From Rostratula benghalensis (taxonomy: Eukaryota > Chordata > Aves > Charadriiformes > Rostratulidae), in assembly GCA_013399305.1 (NCBI GenBank), contig VXAI01000089.1:612067-676066 (forward strand): a DNA stretch of 64,000 nt, given 5' to 3'. Positions within the stretch are counted from its first letter, which is position 1. Every line of letters begins with the position of its first letter. Shown one piece after another: positions 22,185-36,592 of the stretch. A program made the position numbers and the translations under genes. Under the pieces are notes generated by a model. It searched no databases. It saw only the letters and a program-made list of their open reading frames with translations, and had not been told where the DNA came from.

Positions 22185-25100
22185 CCATTCAAGTTAAAGG
22201 TTAACTCCAAGAGCCTTCTAGTTTTGCAATCTCTTTCTCTGAGAAAATCCGTTTATTTTACTGCACAGAAGCCTCACATCTCACGGAGTGAATGGATCCT
22301 TTCAGCTGAGGTGCCTTGTCTCCCTAGAGTCAGCCTGAAAGTGGTGGGGAGTAGGCTTCTGGAGGCTATTGGCCTAGCCAAGGTCTAATCACCCCCCCAG
22401 GGCATCCTAACTCCTTCTACCAGCTATGGAGAGCAGATAGGCCAACTAAGTTCTTAAAGTTTGTAAAATTAGGTAGTTGGCACACGAACCTAGGAATGTT
22501 GATGCTTGCATCAAGACTCAGGATTGCAAAGACTGTCAGGCAAGTATAGGAGAGGGCAGGTTTGTGAGAAAAGAGTGGTTTTACACAGGATTCTGCCACT
22601 AGAGAACAAAACCTCTGTCTCTAGATTCACTGTGTCTAGGTTTCTGCTTGATTCTTTTTCTCTCATAAAAGGAAGTAGTAGAATTATTACAACCCTGAGT
22701 TCCAATGGCTGAAGATGACCTAGAGAGAGAAATTTGACCAAGAAAAAAATGTAGTGGACTATGATAATGACAACAATAACGGGCAGGGTAAGGAGGAAGG
22801 AAAATAGATTCTGAGGTGTGTAATTATTGCTTTGGAGTAAGATAAATCAACTGCACCAATAACATTCATGATATATGTTTGTCTAATCTGCTAATAAAAC
22901 CTGCAACGGTAGACTTCCCACCGTCTCTCTCTCTTCTGGTGTTTAACTAGCTTTGATGCTCTGCCCTTGGAGAGCTCGTTTGAGCTGACGCTTGTATCTG
23001 CCCTACCCTCACACCACATAGTTCTCCAGCTTCTCACATGAAAGCTTCATTGTTAGTGTTTGTTCTGCCTTTTCATATCTAGACAATCTTTCACCTAGCC
23101 AGGGCAGGTGTAATGTCGAGCTTATTCCATGCCAAAAGTAGCAGATACATGTTCCTGGATTGGTGTTTACATTCTTATCCAACTTGTCAATACGTACGTA
23201 ATATGTTTTTACGGAACTTTTTTAATCTGTACCACGAGTTGCAACAGGCAAATGTTTGTGTCTGCAGTGAGTATATACTTTTCAAGGACATTTTTTGAAA
23301 AACAGGATAAGACTTCTTAAGAGGCTGTTTCCTGGTTAAACAAAAAGAGCTATTAATTTAATAATATTACTTGCACCATAGTTATAATAGTTTATGAACA
23401 AATACTGACATTTTTAAAATATCTCATTTTTTAATAGTAGTATTCCATCTCCTGAAGAGATCTTTCCACAGCATTTTCAGGATTAAATCATTGTTGCTCT
23501 CGTTTGCATATTATTATTTTTCAAAGCATATCTTATATTTTCTGTTGGAAGCAATCATGGGGAGGTACATACTTCATCATCTCTCTTCTTCCTCCTGGGT
23601 GTAGAAAGAGATGGGAACTTAACAGTCATGGTAAGACTAAATATTTGAGCTTCTGACTAGCTGTTACATTCTCAGGGGTCCTAAAACTGGAGAGAAAAAT
23701 TACATACCTATAACCCTTCTTTTAACTCAGTCAGTTCAGTAAAGCTGAAGAGGTAAAACAAAAGCAGACCTGAACTTTTGACAGAACTTTCTGAATCAAA
23801 AAGAATAATAATAAAAAAAAGTTTCTTATCAAAACATTAGGTAAATGTTATAGCTCCACAGTTCCAGATTTTGTCTCGGCCTTTGATTGTACTTGAGTTG
23901 TTTCCGAGTGATCAAAAGAGAAATTTATAGATATCTCGTAAGAAAGCTCACTTCATGTTATTTACAGTCTCGTCTAATCTCAAGACATTTAGATAGCTAT
24001 GATAAACTTCCCTTTGAACTAAACCTAACCTATTCCTGAAGGATTATGGAACACTGAAGTCTGTGAAAGCATTAAGTACAACTACCATCCCAAATTAGTT
24101 TGTCTTCAACATCTCTTGAGTTCTCCTGGGTGGTTTCCCAAAACTTAGAGGACTATACTTTGCGCATTTGCATGGATATTCCATATATATTATGGGAGAG
24201 CAGCGGTTTGTTGTATTTTATTGAGAGCAGATGAACTAAAACAAGGGGACCTGCTGTCTTAATTATAAACATGCTAGGTAGGACAGAGGGGGTTTTTATG
24301 CTTTCCAAAGCAGGCGTCTATTAATAGAAATGTGAGCCTGGAATATGTCCGCCACTGTAGGCATAAACAGTTCAAAAGCATAATTAACAAATAGCCAGCA
24401 GATGTCATTTGCGTTTTGGGTTGTTAATGCCAGAAGGCTATTGTTAGGGCTATGAAGTACTTCAATAACTTGCACTTTTGGGGAATACAGGATTTTCCTT
24501 GGAGTTTGAAATGTGCTGCTTACTAAGTTTTGGTGGAAATTAGATTAAAACATTTTCATCTACGTTGTTAGAAATCTGCATCAGAACAAGCCTGCTTTTT
24601 TAGTGTCGCACTCACTGTGAAGTGGACTGAAATATGATTTTTTTTTTATATAATTTAAAATATGGATTTAACCTTCATGAGTAATTGATAGTAAAAATTA
24701 CTAATTTCAATAGAGCAACATCAAACTAAATGCTGTATGAGTAAATTTGATTTAAAACTGAACTATCAAAAAAATCCCGAGTGAAAGAAGTCTACTTCTG
24801 TTTAATTGATAGAATTTCCGTTCAAGTGGTGTAAAATTCTGTGTCAAAAGAAAAGTTGCTTTGAGCAAAACATTTAAACTTATAATTTCTCTACATATTT
24901 AAATTCTGTTAGAACTGAGTAGGTATTTTGGTGAGCAGGAATAGAATTAATTGGAGCTAAAATGTTGGCATATGCTAGAGCACTTTGTTGCACAAGAGGC
25001 TAGGTGGCTCTCTACAGAGACACTGATTGTAATAATAAAGCCAGAGACAGGGCCGTCTTTTCCACACATTCATGAACTGATGTGCACTTTCACATTTCCT

Positions 25101-25751
25101 TTGTTTTCACTTTTAACTAAAAACATTAAAAATTGAGCAAGCTAGCATACATTCAAACAAACCACTTATAAATACCTGTCAGGCAGAACTGTAAACTTTC
25201 CATAAGTATTGTGATGCGTTTAGAATATTTGGTTAGATTTGCTGTATTGCTATGATCCAAATACGAACAATTTACTTGACGTATCTAGATAAAATCTTAT
25301 ACACTTCAGCAGAGCTTAGACTTACATTGTCTAAGGTAAATGCACTATAAATATGTCCATGCATTTTTATATTTTATAATGCAGGAACATTTTTTCTCTA
25401 TGTCCAATATATATAAAGTGGACCACAGAATCTTGAGAATTTATTTTGCTTATATTTTTTCTTATGCATATTGATATTTTTATAGTACTATTAAGTTGCA
25501 TTTTAATTACTAAACACTAAAAGATTGTGATAATTGTGTGGATTTTTGCGCATCTTTGTGAAAATACCCAATGTGCTGCACAGTGAGTTTCCCATGATAC
25601 AAAATGTTTAAATGTCTTTTAACACAGCATTCATAAAATATTGTGTGTCTATAAGGTAATGGAAATGTAGACACCAGGATGTGTGCACACGTGTGTCAAC
25701 TGGACATTATGCTGTGAGCCAGTAATTAAACATTTACAGAGGGAGAGAAAT

Positions 25752-25838
25752 GAATGTTCCTGCTCTGGCAGGGGGATTGGACTAGATGATCTCTCAAGGT
25801 CCCTTCCAATCCCTGATAGTCTGTGATTCTGTGAATGT
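25752..25838 (+). mobile_element. CR1 LINE 3' tip, sense orientation
   Basis: Only the last ~85 bases of a CR1 remain: gttcctgctctggcaggggg, attggactagatgatctctc, ggtcccttccaatccctgat, then agtctgtgattctgtga. The wording matches the 3' ends of the elements at 29235 and 45263 (same subfamily), in the opposite orientation. It is extremely 5'-truncated, as is usual for CR1. Confidence 0.92.
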
Positions 25839-28800
25839 ACCTCAGGCTGAGTTCATTTGAAGCTGCGTATTAAGGGTACTAAACTATACAGAAGATATCC
25901 AGTAGTTGGAAACAACACTCATAGTTTCGTAGTGACATTGACACTAAAATGGTCTTAGGGCCTTGCATCCTTGGACAGATGGTTCCCTTGCAGTCAGTGT
26001 CCAACTTTGACATTTCTGTACCTGTGCAACTCTCTTTGCTTTTCAAACACCATGAACCCATTCTCACTGCGTGCACATATACAGGATCACCCAAATGCTT
26101 ACAACAGCCCTACAACCTAATAGGTGAAGGGTGAAGCAGAAATAGAAGCAAGTATTTTGAAAATTTGCCTGAGTGAAAGTGAGGAGGTTCTTTTATTCTT
26201 CTTTCCTTCCCATGAGGGTCAATCAAGTGTTCATATGAACAAGGTAGATCTGGAGAAAAACATCACACAAAGTGTTGCTGAGCATTTTCAAGCTTCAAGT
26301 TTACTTGGATTACACTGGCCTGTGTTGAACAGAATTATTCCAGTCATTTAGAGTTTGTCCCAATCTTCATATCATTTTACTTCCACATTTACAAGATCTT
26401 TCTTATTTGAGGACACGCAGGTTTGTACACTGGTAATTTGCTTTCAGTCTAATGTTTAGGAGGTGCAATGTTTCCAGAATAGCAGTTTTGCATAGCACAG
26501 AACAATTGTTCATCTTCCTGACTGGCTGCCTGCAAGCAGGACACTGTGTACCTCAAAGAGCCTCCAAATGTACTTTAGATATAAAGCACTAAAAAAGGCA
26601 ACAATATACATTATTAACATATTTAAATCTGTACAATAATATGTGAGGCCCTGTTCATGCTTACTCTTTAGTCATTACTGGAACAAACACAATAAGAAGA
26701 TGAAGAGAGGCTGACATGCAAGTTATGATAGTGATTTCAGGTTTTGTTCCCATCTTGATCCAGCACAAAACCTCAGAATTACTCAGATGACTGTCCGCAA
26801 GTATTTGGGTTTTTACCATTTCATATTTAGAAACCACTGTGTGCCTCTCCAGTGCCAAAATGTTATGCAAATCCCAACTTCAAAAAGTCCCGAGGACCCT
26901 GAAATGGATTATTTAGTCAGGCTAAAAAAGTACAATTCCTTAAACCAATCTTCCTGATGTTGTAAACCATCCATCAAAATGTTCACAAAGGTTGTTGGAC
27001 CCCAAAAAACATATGAAGGGGCCAAAAGAAGAGAGCTCTAGGATTTTAAGGGCAGGTGACAAGAATTTCTAATGGATTTAGTTTGGATGTTGGCTGGACT
27101 GGATGTGGTTGACAGTGCAGCTGGGCCTCATGATAACCCAGTTCTTGGCACAGTTGAGGATTAGGACTGTGCAGAAGCTTTCAGTCCAACATATATGGCC
27201 ATCTGAGATAGACTGCTATGGGTAGCACAGTTGGACTATTCACAACCTGAGCCTCAGGCAGCCCTTCCTTATCATTGGCACTATTACAACATACCCTGAT
27301 AACTATTAACTTAACAGTATCATGAGAGAAGGCAGGTCCCTAATAGGCGAGAGACAACAGAGGACTCATGTAGAAAACTTGGAACTTAAGGAATACATGG
27401 GAGGAAGCCAGTGTGAGCAAGTGATAGGTATGGGGGTTTAGCAGGTCCAAACTAAGCTTCTTGAATGATTACTACCACCAGCAAAGGATTGAAGGCTGAT
27501 TATCTTTCGAAAGAGGCATGCCTATCAGCTAGCTGAATCAGATTAGTCACAAATTCCCCTCCTAAGCTTTTCTTTCAAGCTCGAGCTCAATTTATCTTCT
27601 GAAAGGCCATTCCTTTGAGAACCAGCTCTCCCAAGTAGCGTGGAGGAACCTCAGCTCCCAGCAAGGTTGAAATGTCAGTGCCTGTGGAACTGCCTGCAAT
27701 TTGTGGTGCAGTCTTGGGCTATCCTTATTATTAACTGCAGTCTGGAACATAAAGGCATGGATTGAGAAAACATTTTCTGAATATCTGTTGCCAAGATTTT
27801 CAGTAATAAAAGACTAAAGCAAATGTCCAAACTTGCACTCAAGTAGATTAACTAGAAACCTACTTAGTATTCTAATTTGTGAAAAACAGTCCATAGAAGT
27901 ACTCACATATGTAGCAATTTTTCCTTTTCACTGGATACCCTGATGTTTTGTAAAACACCAGCAAAACCCCTCTTGGTGTCCAGTGCCCTCCCACTTAATG
28001 CTTCTCTTTGGTATATGGCCATATTTACGCAACGCATGTATTTAACTGTATTGACTTGGGCCCTTTTCTAAATTCTGTAAGTCAGTCATGGGAAACATAA
28101 ACAAGAAACTATTCAACTTCGTAAAAGTCTGCAAGTGTTTGAAGTTACACACATCTTCCAGTTGTCTCTCCTCTCAATAACATTACAGACAAAAAAAAAA
28201 AAAAAAAAGACTCTCACAAGTATAAGGCAATGTGTAAATGAACCTGAAAATACAATTGCTTGTGAAATCTCATTAAAGCTGAAAAGCAGAAAGGGGAAAG
28301 CTGCAAGGTAAGAATAGCTGCATAGTGTACTGATTCGCGTACAAGTGCTCTGCCTTTTCCATGGTATTGAAACCCTATGTATATTGGAATGGAACTTCTA
28401 TTTTAAAACACTAAGTAAATATTAAACTTCTATGCTCTCTATCTTACTGTTTGCCTTCTTTGACACTTGGCTGCAACTTGTTGAAAAGTTTCTCAGATGA
28501 AATCACTTTTTAGCAAGATGGCAGATAGCTGCAAAGTAATGCAAACAATCGAAACTCATAAAGTCCAACATTTCTTAAATGTTATCATGCTTCTCATTGA
28601 GTGCACTGGTAGGGATCAAGTGATGGTAACATCCTCCCTGCTGCAAGGAGAAAAACATTGCTGCGCTGTCTGTATCAGCTAAGCTCAAGGAATCAGACTT
28701 TCTCTTGCGCTTGCCTTATAAAAAGTGGGGAAACCTGTCTCAAGCACGTGCTTTTGGGTGGACAGAAAGGCCATACAGCCAAAGTCACTGAGTCTCTTCC

Positions 28801-29234
28801 TTACTCATTTTCATCTGCCAGCCATTTTCTAAAGAAGCTTTCTCTTCTCTAAGTCCATGTATGTGTTTAATTATATGACCCTCACCTTTTGCTTTGTTAC
28901 TTTATTGCCTGAGCAAGGTCATTAGTCAAAGTCATGATCAATTACTGTTTGCTTTTTTCCCACTATTGGTAAGAAATTAATTATTTCAGTTAATGATTTG
29001 CAAAATAAGAAAATGTGTGAACTATGGAGGTAAACGAAACTGAGGATTACACTGATTTGTGGATGTCTCTGGGAATTTCATCTATACATCCAGGACTCCC
29101 TTGAATACATGCTGCATTTAAGACACAAGAAATTGGTATTTTGTAATTATAATTGCTCCAATTTTGTGGTAGAAAGCTAATCCTAGAAAACAGAAAAAAT
29201 ATTTGAAACAGCAGATTGAGAGTAAGTGGGATTT
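25839..29234. other. Non-coding stretch
   Basis: No identifiable gene. It contains A(18) at 28191-28208. The part from about 27000 to 27750 is somewhat GC-richer and could hold an old, unrecognised repeat, but I could not place it in a family. Confidence 0.45.
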
Positions 29235-30403
29235 CACAGAATCACAGAATATCAGGGATTGGAAGGGACCTTGAAAGATCATCTAGTCCAATCCCCCTGC
29301 CGGAGCAGGAACACCTAGATCAGATCACACAGGAATGCATCCAGACGGGTTTTGAATGTCCCCAGAGAAGAAGACCCCACAACCTCTCTGGGAAGCCTGT
29401 TCCAGTGTTTGTCACCCTCACTGTGAAGAAGTTTTTCCTCATATTTAAGTGGAACCTCCTCTGTTCCAGCTTGCACCCATTGCCCCTTGTCCTGTCATAG
29501 GCCGTCACTGAGAAGAGCCTGGCTCCATCCTCCTGACACTCACCCTTTACATATTTATGAACATTCATGAGGTCACCCCTCAGTCTCCTCTTCTCCAAGC
29601 TAAAGAGACCCAGCTCCCTTATAGGGGAGATGCTCCATTCCCTTCATCATCTTTGTGACTCTACGCTGGACTCTCTCAAGCAGTTTCCTGTCCCTCAGGA
29701 ACTGAGGGGCCCAGAACTGGATGCAGTATTCCAGATGGGGTCTCACCAGGGCAGAGTAGAGGGGGAGGAGAACCTCTCTGGACCTACTGACCACAGCCCT
29801 TCTAATACACCCCAGGATGCCATTGGCCTTCCTGGCCACCAGGGCACAGTGCTGGTTCATGGTCATCCTGCTGTCTACCAGGACCCCCAGGTCCCTTTCC
29901 CCATCACTGCTCTCCAGCAGCACAGTTCCCAACTTGTACTGGTACCTGGGGTTGTTCTTGCCCAGATGCAGGACTCTACACTTGTCCTTGTTAAATTTCA
30001 TTAAATTTCTCTCTGCCCAGCTCTCCAGCCTGTCCAGGTCTCTCTGGGTGGCAGCATGGCCTTCTGGAGTGTCAGCCACTCCTCTTAGTTTTGTGTCATC
30101 AGCAAACTTGCTGATCATGCACTCCATTCCCTCATCCAAGGCATTGATGAATATACTGGTCCCAGTACTGATCCCTGAGGGACTCCAGTAGGTACAGGGA
30201 TCCAACCAGACTCCATCCCATTGACCGCCACTTTCTGGCTTCTGTCCTTCAGTCAGTTCTTGATCCACCTCACTTCCCGATAGTCCAGGCCACACTTCCT
30301 CAGTTTAGCAGCGAGGATGCTGTGGGAGACTGTGTCAAATGCTTTACTGAAGTCAAGATAGATGACATCTACTGCTCTACCATCATCTATCCACCTGGTT
30401 ATG
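29235..30403 (-). mobile_element. CR1 LINE, longest and best-preserved copy (5'-truncated)
   Basis: A 1.17 kb CR1 3' portion with two terminal 8-base units (minus strand ATTCTGTGATTCTGTG). It covers the end of ORF2, encoding the reverse-transcriptase C-terminal part. A 231-codon open stretch (29600-30295) includes the catalytic-site block FADDTKL (residues 64-70) and the downstream thumb-like region (for example [17 protein letters not shown]). It is inactive. The 5' part of the RT domain is missing, the segment before the catalytic block has lost the GSVLGP-type sequence, and a frameshift near 29600 separates it from the ORF2 end (EKRRLRGDL at about 29570-29598). The low divergence suggests it is one of the younger insertions in the window. 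Confidence 0.96.
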
Positions 30404-33400
30404 CCTTATGTTTGGATTTGTTCCTAGATTTGCTGCTTTGAGGGTAACCTCAAATAATCATTCATGTCAGAGCTTTCAAAAGCATCCCTTGATCCTTCGA
30501 AGTCAATAAAAGATATCTAGGAACTGATTTTCCTGTGAAATTGAGGCTACTGTGCACTTCAGTAGGAGTATCCAAACTCATCATAGGAAAATTAAATGGC
30601 ATACGTCTCAAACTGAGCACTACCACTAAGCAGAGTTTTCTTTTAAAAATTGTTGTATTCCCCCTACTAGCTCTTGCTGATATAGGCAGAATGATCCTAA
30701 TGTTGACCAGAAAAAACAAACCAACCAACCAACGAGTCAAGTCAGTATATTATGAACATCTTCTGGAAATTAATGTAGTTAATGATAAATACCGTTAAGA
30801 AAAAATGTATAGCCACCATGTTTTTTTGAGAGGTCACAAAAGCTATTCACCTACGGACATATATATCTGAATTGTTGACAAAACAATATTATAATATGTT
30901 TGTAAATTAGGCTCACCCTCCCATAATTAACTTCAGCAAAATTGAGTTCTAACCAAGGCTCTGACCACATACTTTTTCAATACTAAGCTACTATAGATTT
31001 AGTATCTGCAGCTTGAAAATGTGGCCTCTTCTGTAATCAGGTGGGCTAAAATTTGTTAAGAGATTCAATCTACAAAACAATGTTGATGAAGATTAAAGTG
31101 TCTTCCTCTCTTGTAAGAAATTGCCCTAAATCAGTAACACATTTCCCTTCTGTCTATGAATGCCACTAAAATCCTCCAGGGAACAAAAATAGATGCCTTC
31201 CTATTTTTATTCTCAATGAATTTTTATAAACTGGTTTCACATCTGATTGATTTCCGATTGTCTGCAAAGGTGTCTGATATCAGCAATTAAAAATACTCTG
31301 AAACTGTTCTCATTTGGAAATAAGAGAGAGAAGTGTAACTACGCTGCTGTTAAAATCTCTAAGGGCAGGATTTATCACTCCTAACTTTAGCCATCTAAAT
31401 ATAAACATCAAGTTTAAATTATTTGTCTATTCTCACACTGCACTAATGGAGAGAGATAAGCACCTTCACTGGATGATTCATGCCACTTCAAGATAGAGAT
31501 CTAAGACAGTCAGGAAGTGTCTGTCTTCCCATTGGAGAAGTCACTTAGATACTGGATTTATACAAGACATTTAACAGACAAAATTATTTGAAAGAAATCC
31601 CAAGAAATTACATACTCCAGAACAGGAAAACCGTAGAAGAATTTGGCAGGTAATACAGGGAAAGTATTGTCACCTGATTATGATACTATGAAAGTAAAGC
31701 AATAAATTAAAAAACAAACCCTGAGATTATCTTTGAGGAAAGAGGAAATATTTAGACTCTTTTCCCATTGTCTCTAAAAAATACCCTGATTTCAATGTCT
31801 AACCATAAAGTGCTGGAACAAATTATATTCATCATGATTTTGTGCTTGCTTTATTATATTTCATATATTTATTCTTAGTTTGAATTTTACATATATTCAG
31901 TCAGTGACTAGAGACAGAATGCAGGCAACTGCTATCAGCCATCTGCCTTGGACTTTTGGCTGACATGGAGGAGGAACCATCACGGAAAGGGATTTAGACG
32001 AGACTGAAAAATCCTGCATTGCCTGGAAGAGGAGCCAAGTCAGGTGTTGAAGGGCGACAGGACTGACACCGTGACTCAGCATTGGAACTAAAAGAAAAAG
32101 GGGATGCTGCAGTATTGCTTCAGTTCATTTCCTGACAAAAATGTTCATAAAATTTATGAAGCCGTTACCTCTGGCACGGAAGGAATGGGGATAACAATAA
32201 AAGTATCATATCATCTGAAAATATACTAGCTTATCTCTTTTCTTCTGTATAGTCTCAGTTCCTAACTTCAGAGGCATTCCAAAGAGGCTTTTGGATCTAG
32301 ACAGACTCCCCACGACTCCTGCTTATTTCCTGCCTCTGACTTTTTCTGAGATACTGACTTGTAATCTACTATCCTCCTACAGTTCCTTATGGCACTGTCT
32401 TAGTGCTATCCAAAAATACATGTGTTCCATATAGAAACCGCCAATTTGCTTGGAACAATTATGAGTATCTTGGGTCTTGCTGGATTGTACCTCCAACTCA
32501 TTGATTTCCTTACAGAACACCTGTTTTCCAATGTATTGGTCCAGGTTCACTGAGTCATTTGGACAGTCACTTTAACCCAAACTGTGCCAAATTCCAGAGT
32601 TCAGGTAGAACTGAATCTCTAGGTAATCGGTGGTCATTGGGGTTTATTTCCCTTATTGATGAATTGTTACACATGGATGCTCATTTGCTTAAAACACCCA
32701 ATTAATTTTTAAGAAAATTACTTCACAGATACACTAAAGTGTGTTTTGGAGCCGATCTGTTAGACAGAGGTATTGATTTATTATCCTGCTTACCCAGTTT
32801 TAGCAGTATTCAGTGCTGCGTAGCATATTCAAAGTCTCAGTTGGATTGTTTGTGCGTATCTTGCACCAGACTGCATTTCCTATTGCCAGTGTTCCATAAT
32901 GTGGCATGGTATTGATCAAAGATGCACAGAAATTTAATTTGGGGCTATAGAGGAGTTTTAAGCTTTTTTTGTGTTCCCTTTGACTTCAGACACTATTCTC
33001 CTTTTCTTCAGTGTTATGCATGCTGAAAGTGTTATGCACACTGACAGTGCTGTGCACTAATACCTTTATTACATAACTGTTCAGAAATGCTCCTGTTTCA
33101 CAGGAAAGATGCATCTCATTCACACACCTTATGCAAACAAGATATAAATTGCTACACAAGTGAGGACATGCAACATTATGCTTGAAAAGGCTATTCAGGT
33201 GAAGTCGTCGTGGCCCTTCCCTGCGCCAGAGAGCGAAACCCTCCCTCTGGCTTGTTTTCTTCTCTTTCCGGGGCTGGCAAAACACTGCTTTTTCAACACT
33301 ACTGAGGAAAAGCTGTGCAATGAAAAACAACACTCCTTTCACATTCAAGGTTGGGTTGATCCCTTCTGAACATACTCATATGTGGCAGAATTGATGTTGA

Positions 33401-36253
33401 CTGGACAGTTTTTAAAGAGCTAACCCAAATGACGTGAATAGCAGGAATAAGTGTATGTGTGAGCTTAAGCTCTCATAAACCTTTATCATCCCCTTCACCT
33501 TTGCCACAACCTGAACGCAGCTGCTAAAAAGCAAACTGCTCAGCAAGCAACGGGATGAATGAACTACGGATGATGTTTGATTTTGAAGAATACATATCTT
33601 TTAAACGATATGCAGCAAGCCTCCAGCTGCGGGCTTCACACAGCTGTGGTGCATACGCAGTTTGTCTCAACTGCAGATCTGTAGCGAAATCACAGGGTTG
33701 GGTTGGGTTTTTTTTTTCCCCTCAGCTGGATTTCTGTACTCTCAACAACCCATTGGAAAAGCCTTTGAGAAATTAGTGATTGAAAGACCTTTGCTGACTG
33801 GTAAATTTGTGCAAAGGTTACTGGGGCAGAGGGAGTGGCAGATGATATGATTATGTTTTGACAAGAGACTGGACTGTGATGATTCAAGAAGCTTTCCCTT
33901 TAGTAAATACCTAAATAGGTATTGATAGGAACTGAAACCATATTGTATTCCCAGATTCTCAGACACTGGAAGACAGTAATCTTTAATTACAGTCTGGTAA
34001 GTACTATTCTCCAGAAGAGCACTAGAGCAGCAAAAAGGGCCTCAGCCATCAGTGGAATTGTGAACTATGAATATTAGCTAGATTCCTTGCAATGAACATG
34101 CAAATTGACAGAGGAGCAACCTTCATTAGTTCACTATTCTTAGTAGTTCATTATTTCTCAGTTCTTTAAATTCATTATTCTAAGTAAGTTTCTATGTGCA
34201 GCAAATGATATGCTGATAATCTCTAATTTGAATTAAGTCAACTTTACATTAAATTTAAGTCAGTTTTACAATAAATATATCTAAAGCAAAGAGGAAGCAC
34301 AGTGAAGTAAGAATGGAGAACAGACAGCAAGTAAGATGCTGAGAGCTGCATTTCCCTATTCCTTTGCTCTTCCCCCTCCCCCTGTCTAAATCTAGTACTT
34401 TTCCTGTAACATCCTCACTGCAGGGCAGCTCAGGAGTGTTTTGGCAGGGAACACTCTGCTTATTCTCCCTGGAGACTGCACAGAGATCATAAATCCTTTT
34501 GGAACTTCTTAACCCTTATATGTAACTTGCAGATTTAATCTTCTGCATTACTAAATTTGAGCTAGATGCGGTGCCAGCACAAGGAGAGAAGACACGCATA
34601 TTAAAATTACTGGGTAGCCAGTCACACACTTTCTAATATTGTTATTTAATGGATTTTACAAGCAGAATCTGCCATGCACTGGAAGTGCTCTGTTTGAGAC
34701 ACACCGGTGTCATAATTAATACTAATGAGAGAAACAGGTCACCGAACTTTCTTTCATTAAGGAATCCCGTGTTTTAATCGTATAAATGACTTCTGCTCAC
34801 TTTTCCCTAGAACTGTAGTTTGTGTTAGACTCTTTCTCCTCTATCTTTTCCTCTTGGCATAACTGGCACCTCTTTCATGCCTTCTACTGTTAGAGTAAGA
34901 GGGAACCAAGTGCCAGTACTAATTATTATGGCAAGGTGATGTGTGAGTGCTGATGTTCTTCTTGTAGAAAAAAGGAAATGATGATGTGTTAAGCCAATCA
35001 AGTCAACTGTTCAGGTAGTGGAACATTCTGTGGAAATCTTTTTTCCAGCTGGCTAAATAAAATATGAGAGAAAGCTACCATTACATACCTTATTTCTTAC
35101 TTTAGACCAGTATGATTATGATACTATTCCAGTGATGTTTTTCGCTGACACAGCACTGCTCCAAATATATTTTAGAACACTCTAATGCATGAGGAAACAT
35201 TTATCCTCCATATAAAACAGAGAAAACAAGTTACACATTCCAAGTGGCATATGATTTTATAGTTACAGTTATGGAGAAGACTCATGTCTTCTATCTTCTT
35301 GTTGCATGAGTCTAAAGCTGCAAGAACCATTTGTGAAAGATACTGGAATGCTGACGTATAACTCCTGGGGTTTTTCCACTGTTTTAGCATGCTTGGCATT
35401 AGTGTTTGACTGACTGTGTGTTTCTGAAGATGACAGAACATCATCTCTTTTTTAGTTTATGGGGTTTTTTCAGCTCTTTTACATAAGGATTTGCTTTCAC
35501 AGCGCTGGTTGCTTAAGGCAAGTGCTATCTAAATGTGTTTGAATGTATGCAATCATCAGAGGCATGTTTCACAACTTTCTGTCAGAATCCAATAAATATA
35601 CAGCAATTAAAAGAGAGATTATGAGAATCTAGTAGGCGGGCAAACAACTCTCTAAAAAGGGCACTCTCCACACTGAAATATTTGCCAGCATAATTTTTAA
35701 ATGAATCCAGCAGTTCATAAGCTACCATGAGGCTCCATTGTCTGTAAAATACCATAAAACCACCTTTCATTTAGAGTTCGGAACCAGAAACAACATGTGA
35801 AAATTGGTACAGTGGTGAAAAGTTTAGATGTAGCAATTTTACCAAGGTCCCAATATTTAATTTGAATGCCCCCTGATTACCAGCAGAACAAATCTAAACT
35901 TCATGACATTTAAGCAACTCCAATTACTTAATGGCAAGCTAGACTGGTGATCAGTAGTACCCAGTGAGGAAGCAAGAAGAAGTATGGTTATAAAGCTCAC
36001 CCTCTTAGATTCTATACAAATCGGCTAACTATCAAATTATTCAAAATGAAGGGTTTATCATCCGTGGTATGAACAGGAGAAGAATACAAATAAGGCATCT
36101 ATTCCTGATTCTGCAAAAGTTGACTAAAGCAACTTTTCCAAGAACTGTAAAGAGAGCAGAGCATAGTGTTCTCCAGCTTCGATCCACAAAACTAAATGGT
36201 GCTATTTAAATATGATTCAAGATATACTACAGCTAAGTCACATATGCTGAATA
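30404..36253. other. Gene-poor AT-rich stretch (5.8 kb)
   Basis: No CR1 and no recognisable gene. Contents include a short (AACC)n run near 30716-30732 and a triple 18-base tandem repeat at 33010-33063. A 120-codon minus-strand frame (32986-33348) runs through that repeat and has no protein features I recognise. Confidence 0.5.
33010..33063 (+). repeat. 18-base tandem repeat, three copies
   Basis: Three adjacent 18-base units, agtgttatgcatgctgaa, agtgttatgcacactgac and the more diverged agtgctgtgcactaatac. Because 18 is a multiple of three, a minus-strand open frame shows a repeated VHNTxS-like peptide across it. This is probably a by-product and not a selected protein repeat. Confidence 0.85.
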
Positions 36254-36592
36254 TCATAGAATCATAGAATGGTTAGAGTTGGAAGGGACCTTAAAGATCA
36301 CCTAGTTCCAGCCCCTCTCCCATGGGCAGGGACACCTCCCACTTGACCAAGTAGCTCAAAGCCCCATCCAATCTGGTCTTAAACACTTCCAGGGACAGGG
36401 CATCCACAACTTCTCTGGCCAACCTGTTCCAGTGCCTCACTATGCTCACAGGAAAGAATTTCTTCATAACACCTAATTTTAATTTCCCCTCTTTCAGTTT
36501 AAAATCCTTACCCTCCATCCTATTGCTAGACTTCCTGAGAAAGAGTCCCTCCCTATCCTACTGTAGGGCCCCTTCAGATACTGGAAGACCAA
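36254..36592 (-). mobile_element. CR1 LINE 3' fragment
   Basis: An antisense CR1 with terminal units tcatagaatcatagaat. Blocks ggttagagttggaagggacc, catgggcagggacacctccc, ctcaaagccccatccaatct and ccttcagatactggaagacc follow. It is truncated at its 5' side after about 340 bases. The minus-strand frame (SIVRHWNRLAREVVDALSLE) is a remnant of the ORF2 end. Confidence 0.94.

Larger units (their letters stand above)
15192..25751. other. Gene-poor AT-rich stretch (10.5 kb)
   Basis: No CR1 element and no identifiable gene is seen. Contents: the tandem/hairpin at 15770-15811, the palindrome at 16602-16634, T(24) at 19285-19308, a (TTTG)n tract at 19717-19738, a (TTTTTG)n tract at 21751-21798, and a GC-richer patch around 21940-22450 with a possible exon (21988-22184). 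Remaining open frames are short and not protein-like. The absence of young repeats over 10 kb makes it a reasonable place to look for conserved non-coding elements. Confidence 0.5.

Noticed and set aside
22750..23000. Possible solo LTR (TGTAGTGG start, AATAAA near 22893)
   Set aside because: No matching terminal CA, no target-site duplication and no similarity to an avian LTR that I recognise.
27000..27750. GC-richer block suspected to be an endogenous retroviral or repeat remnant
   Set aside because: No LTR borders, primer-binding site or coding motif could be seen.
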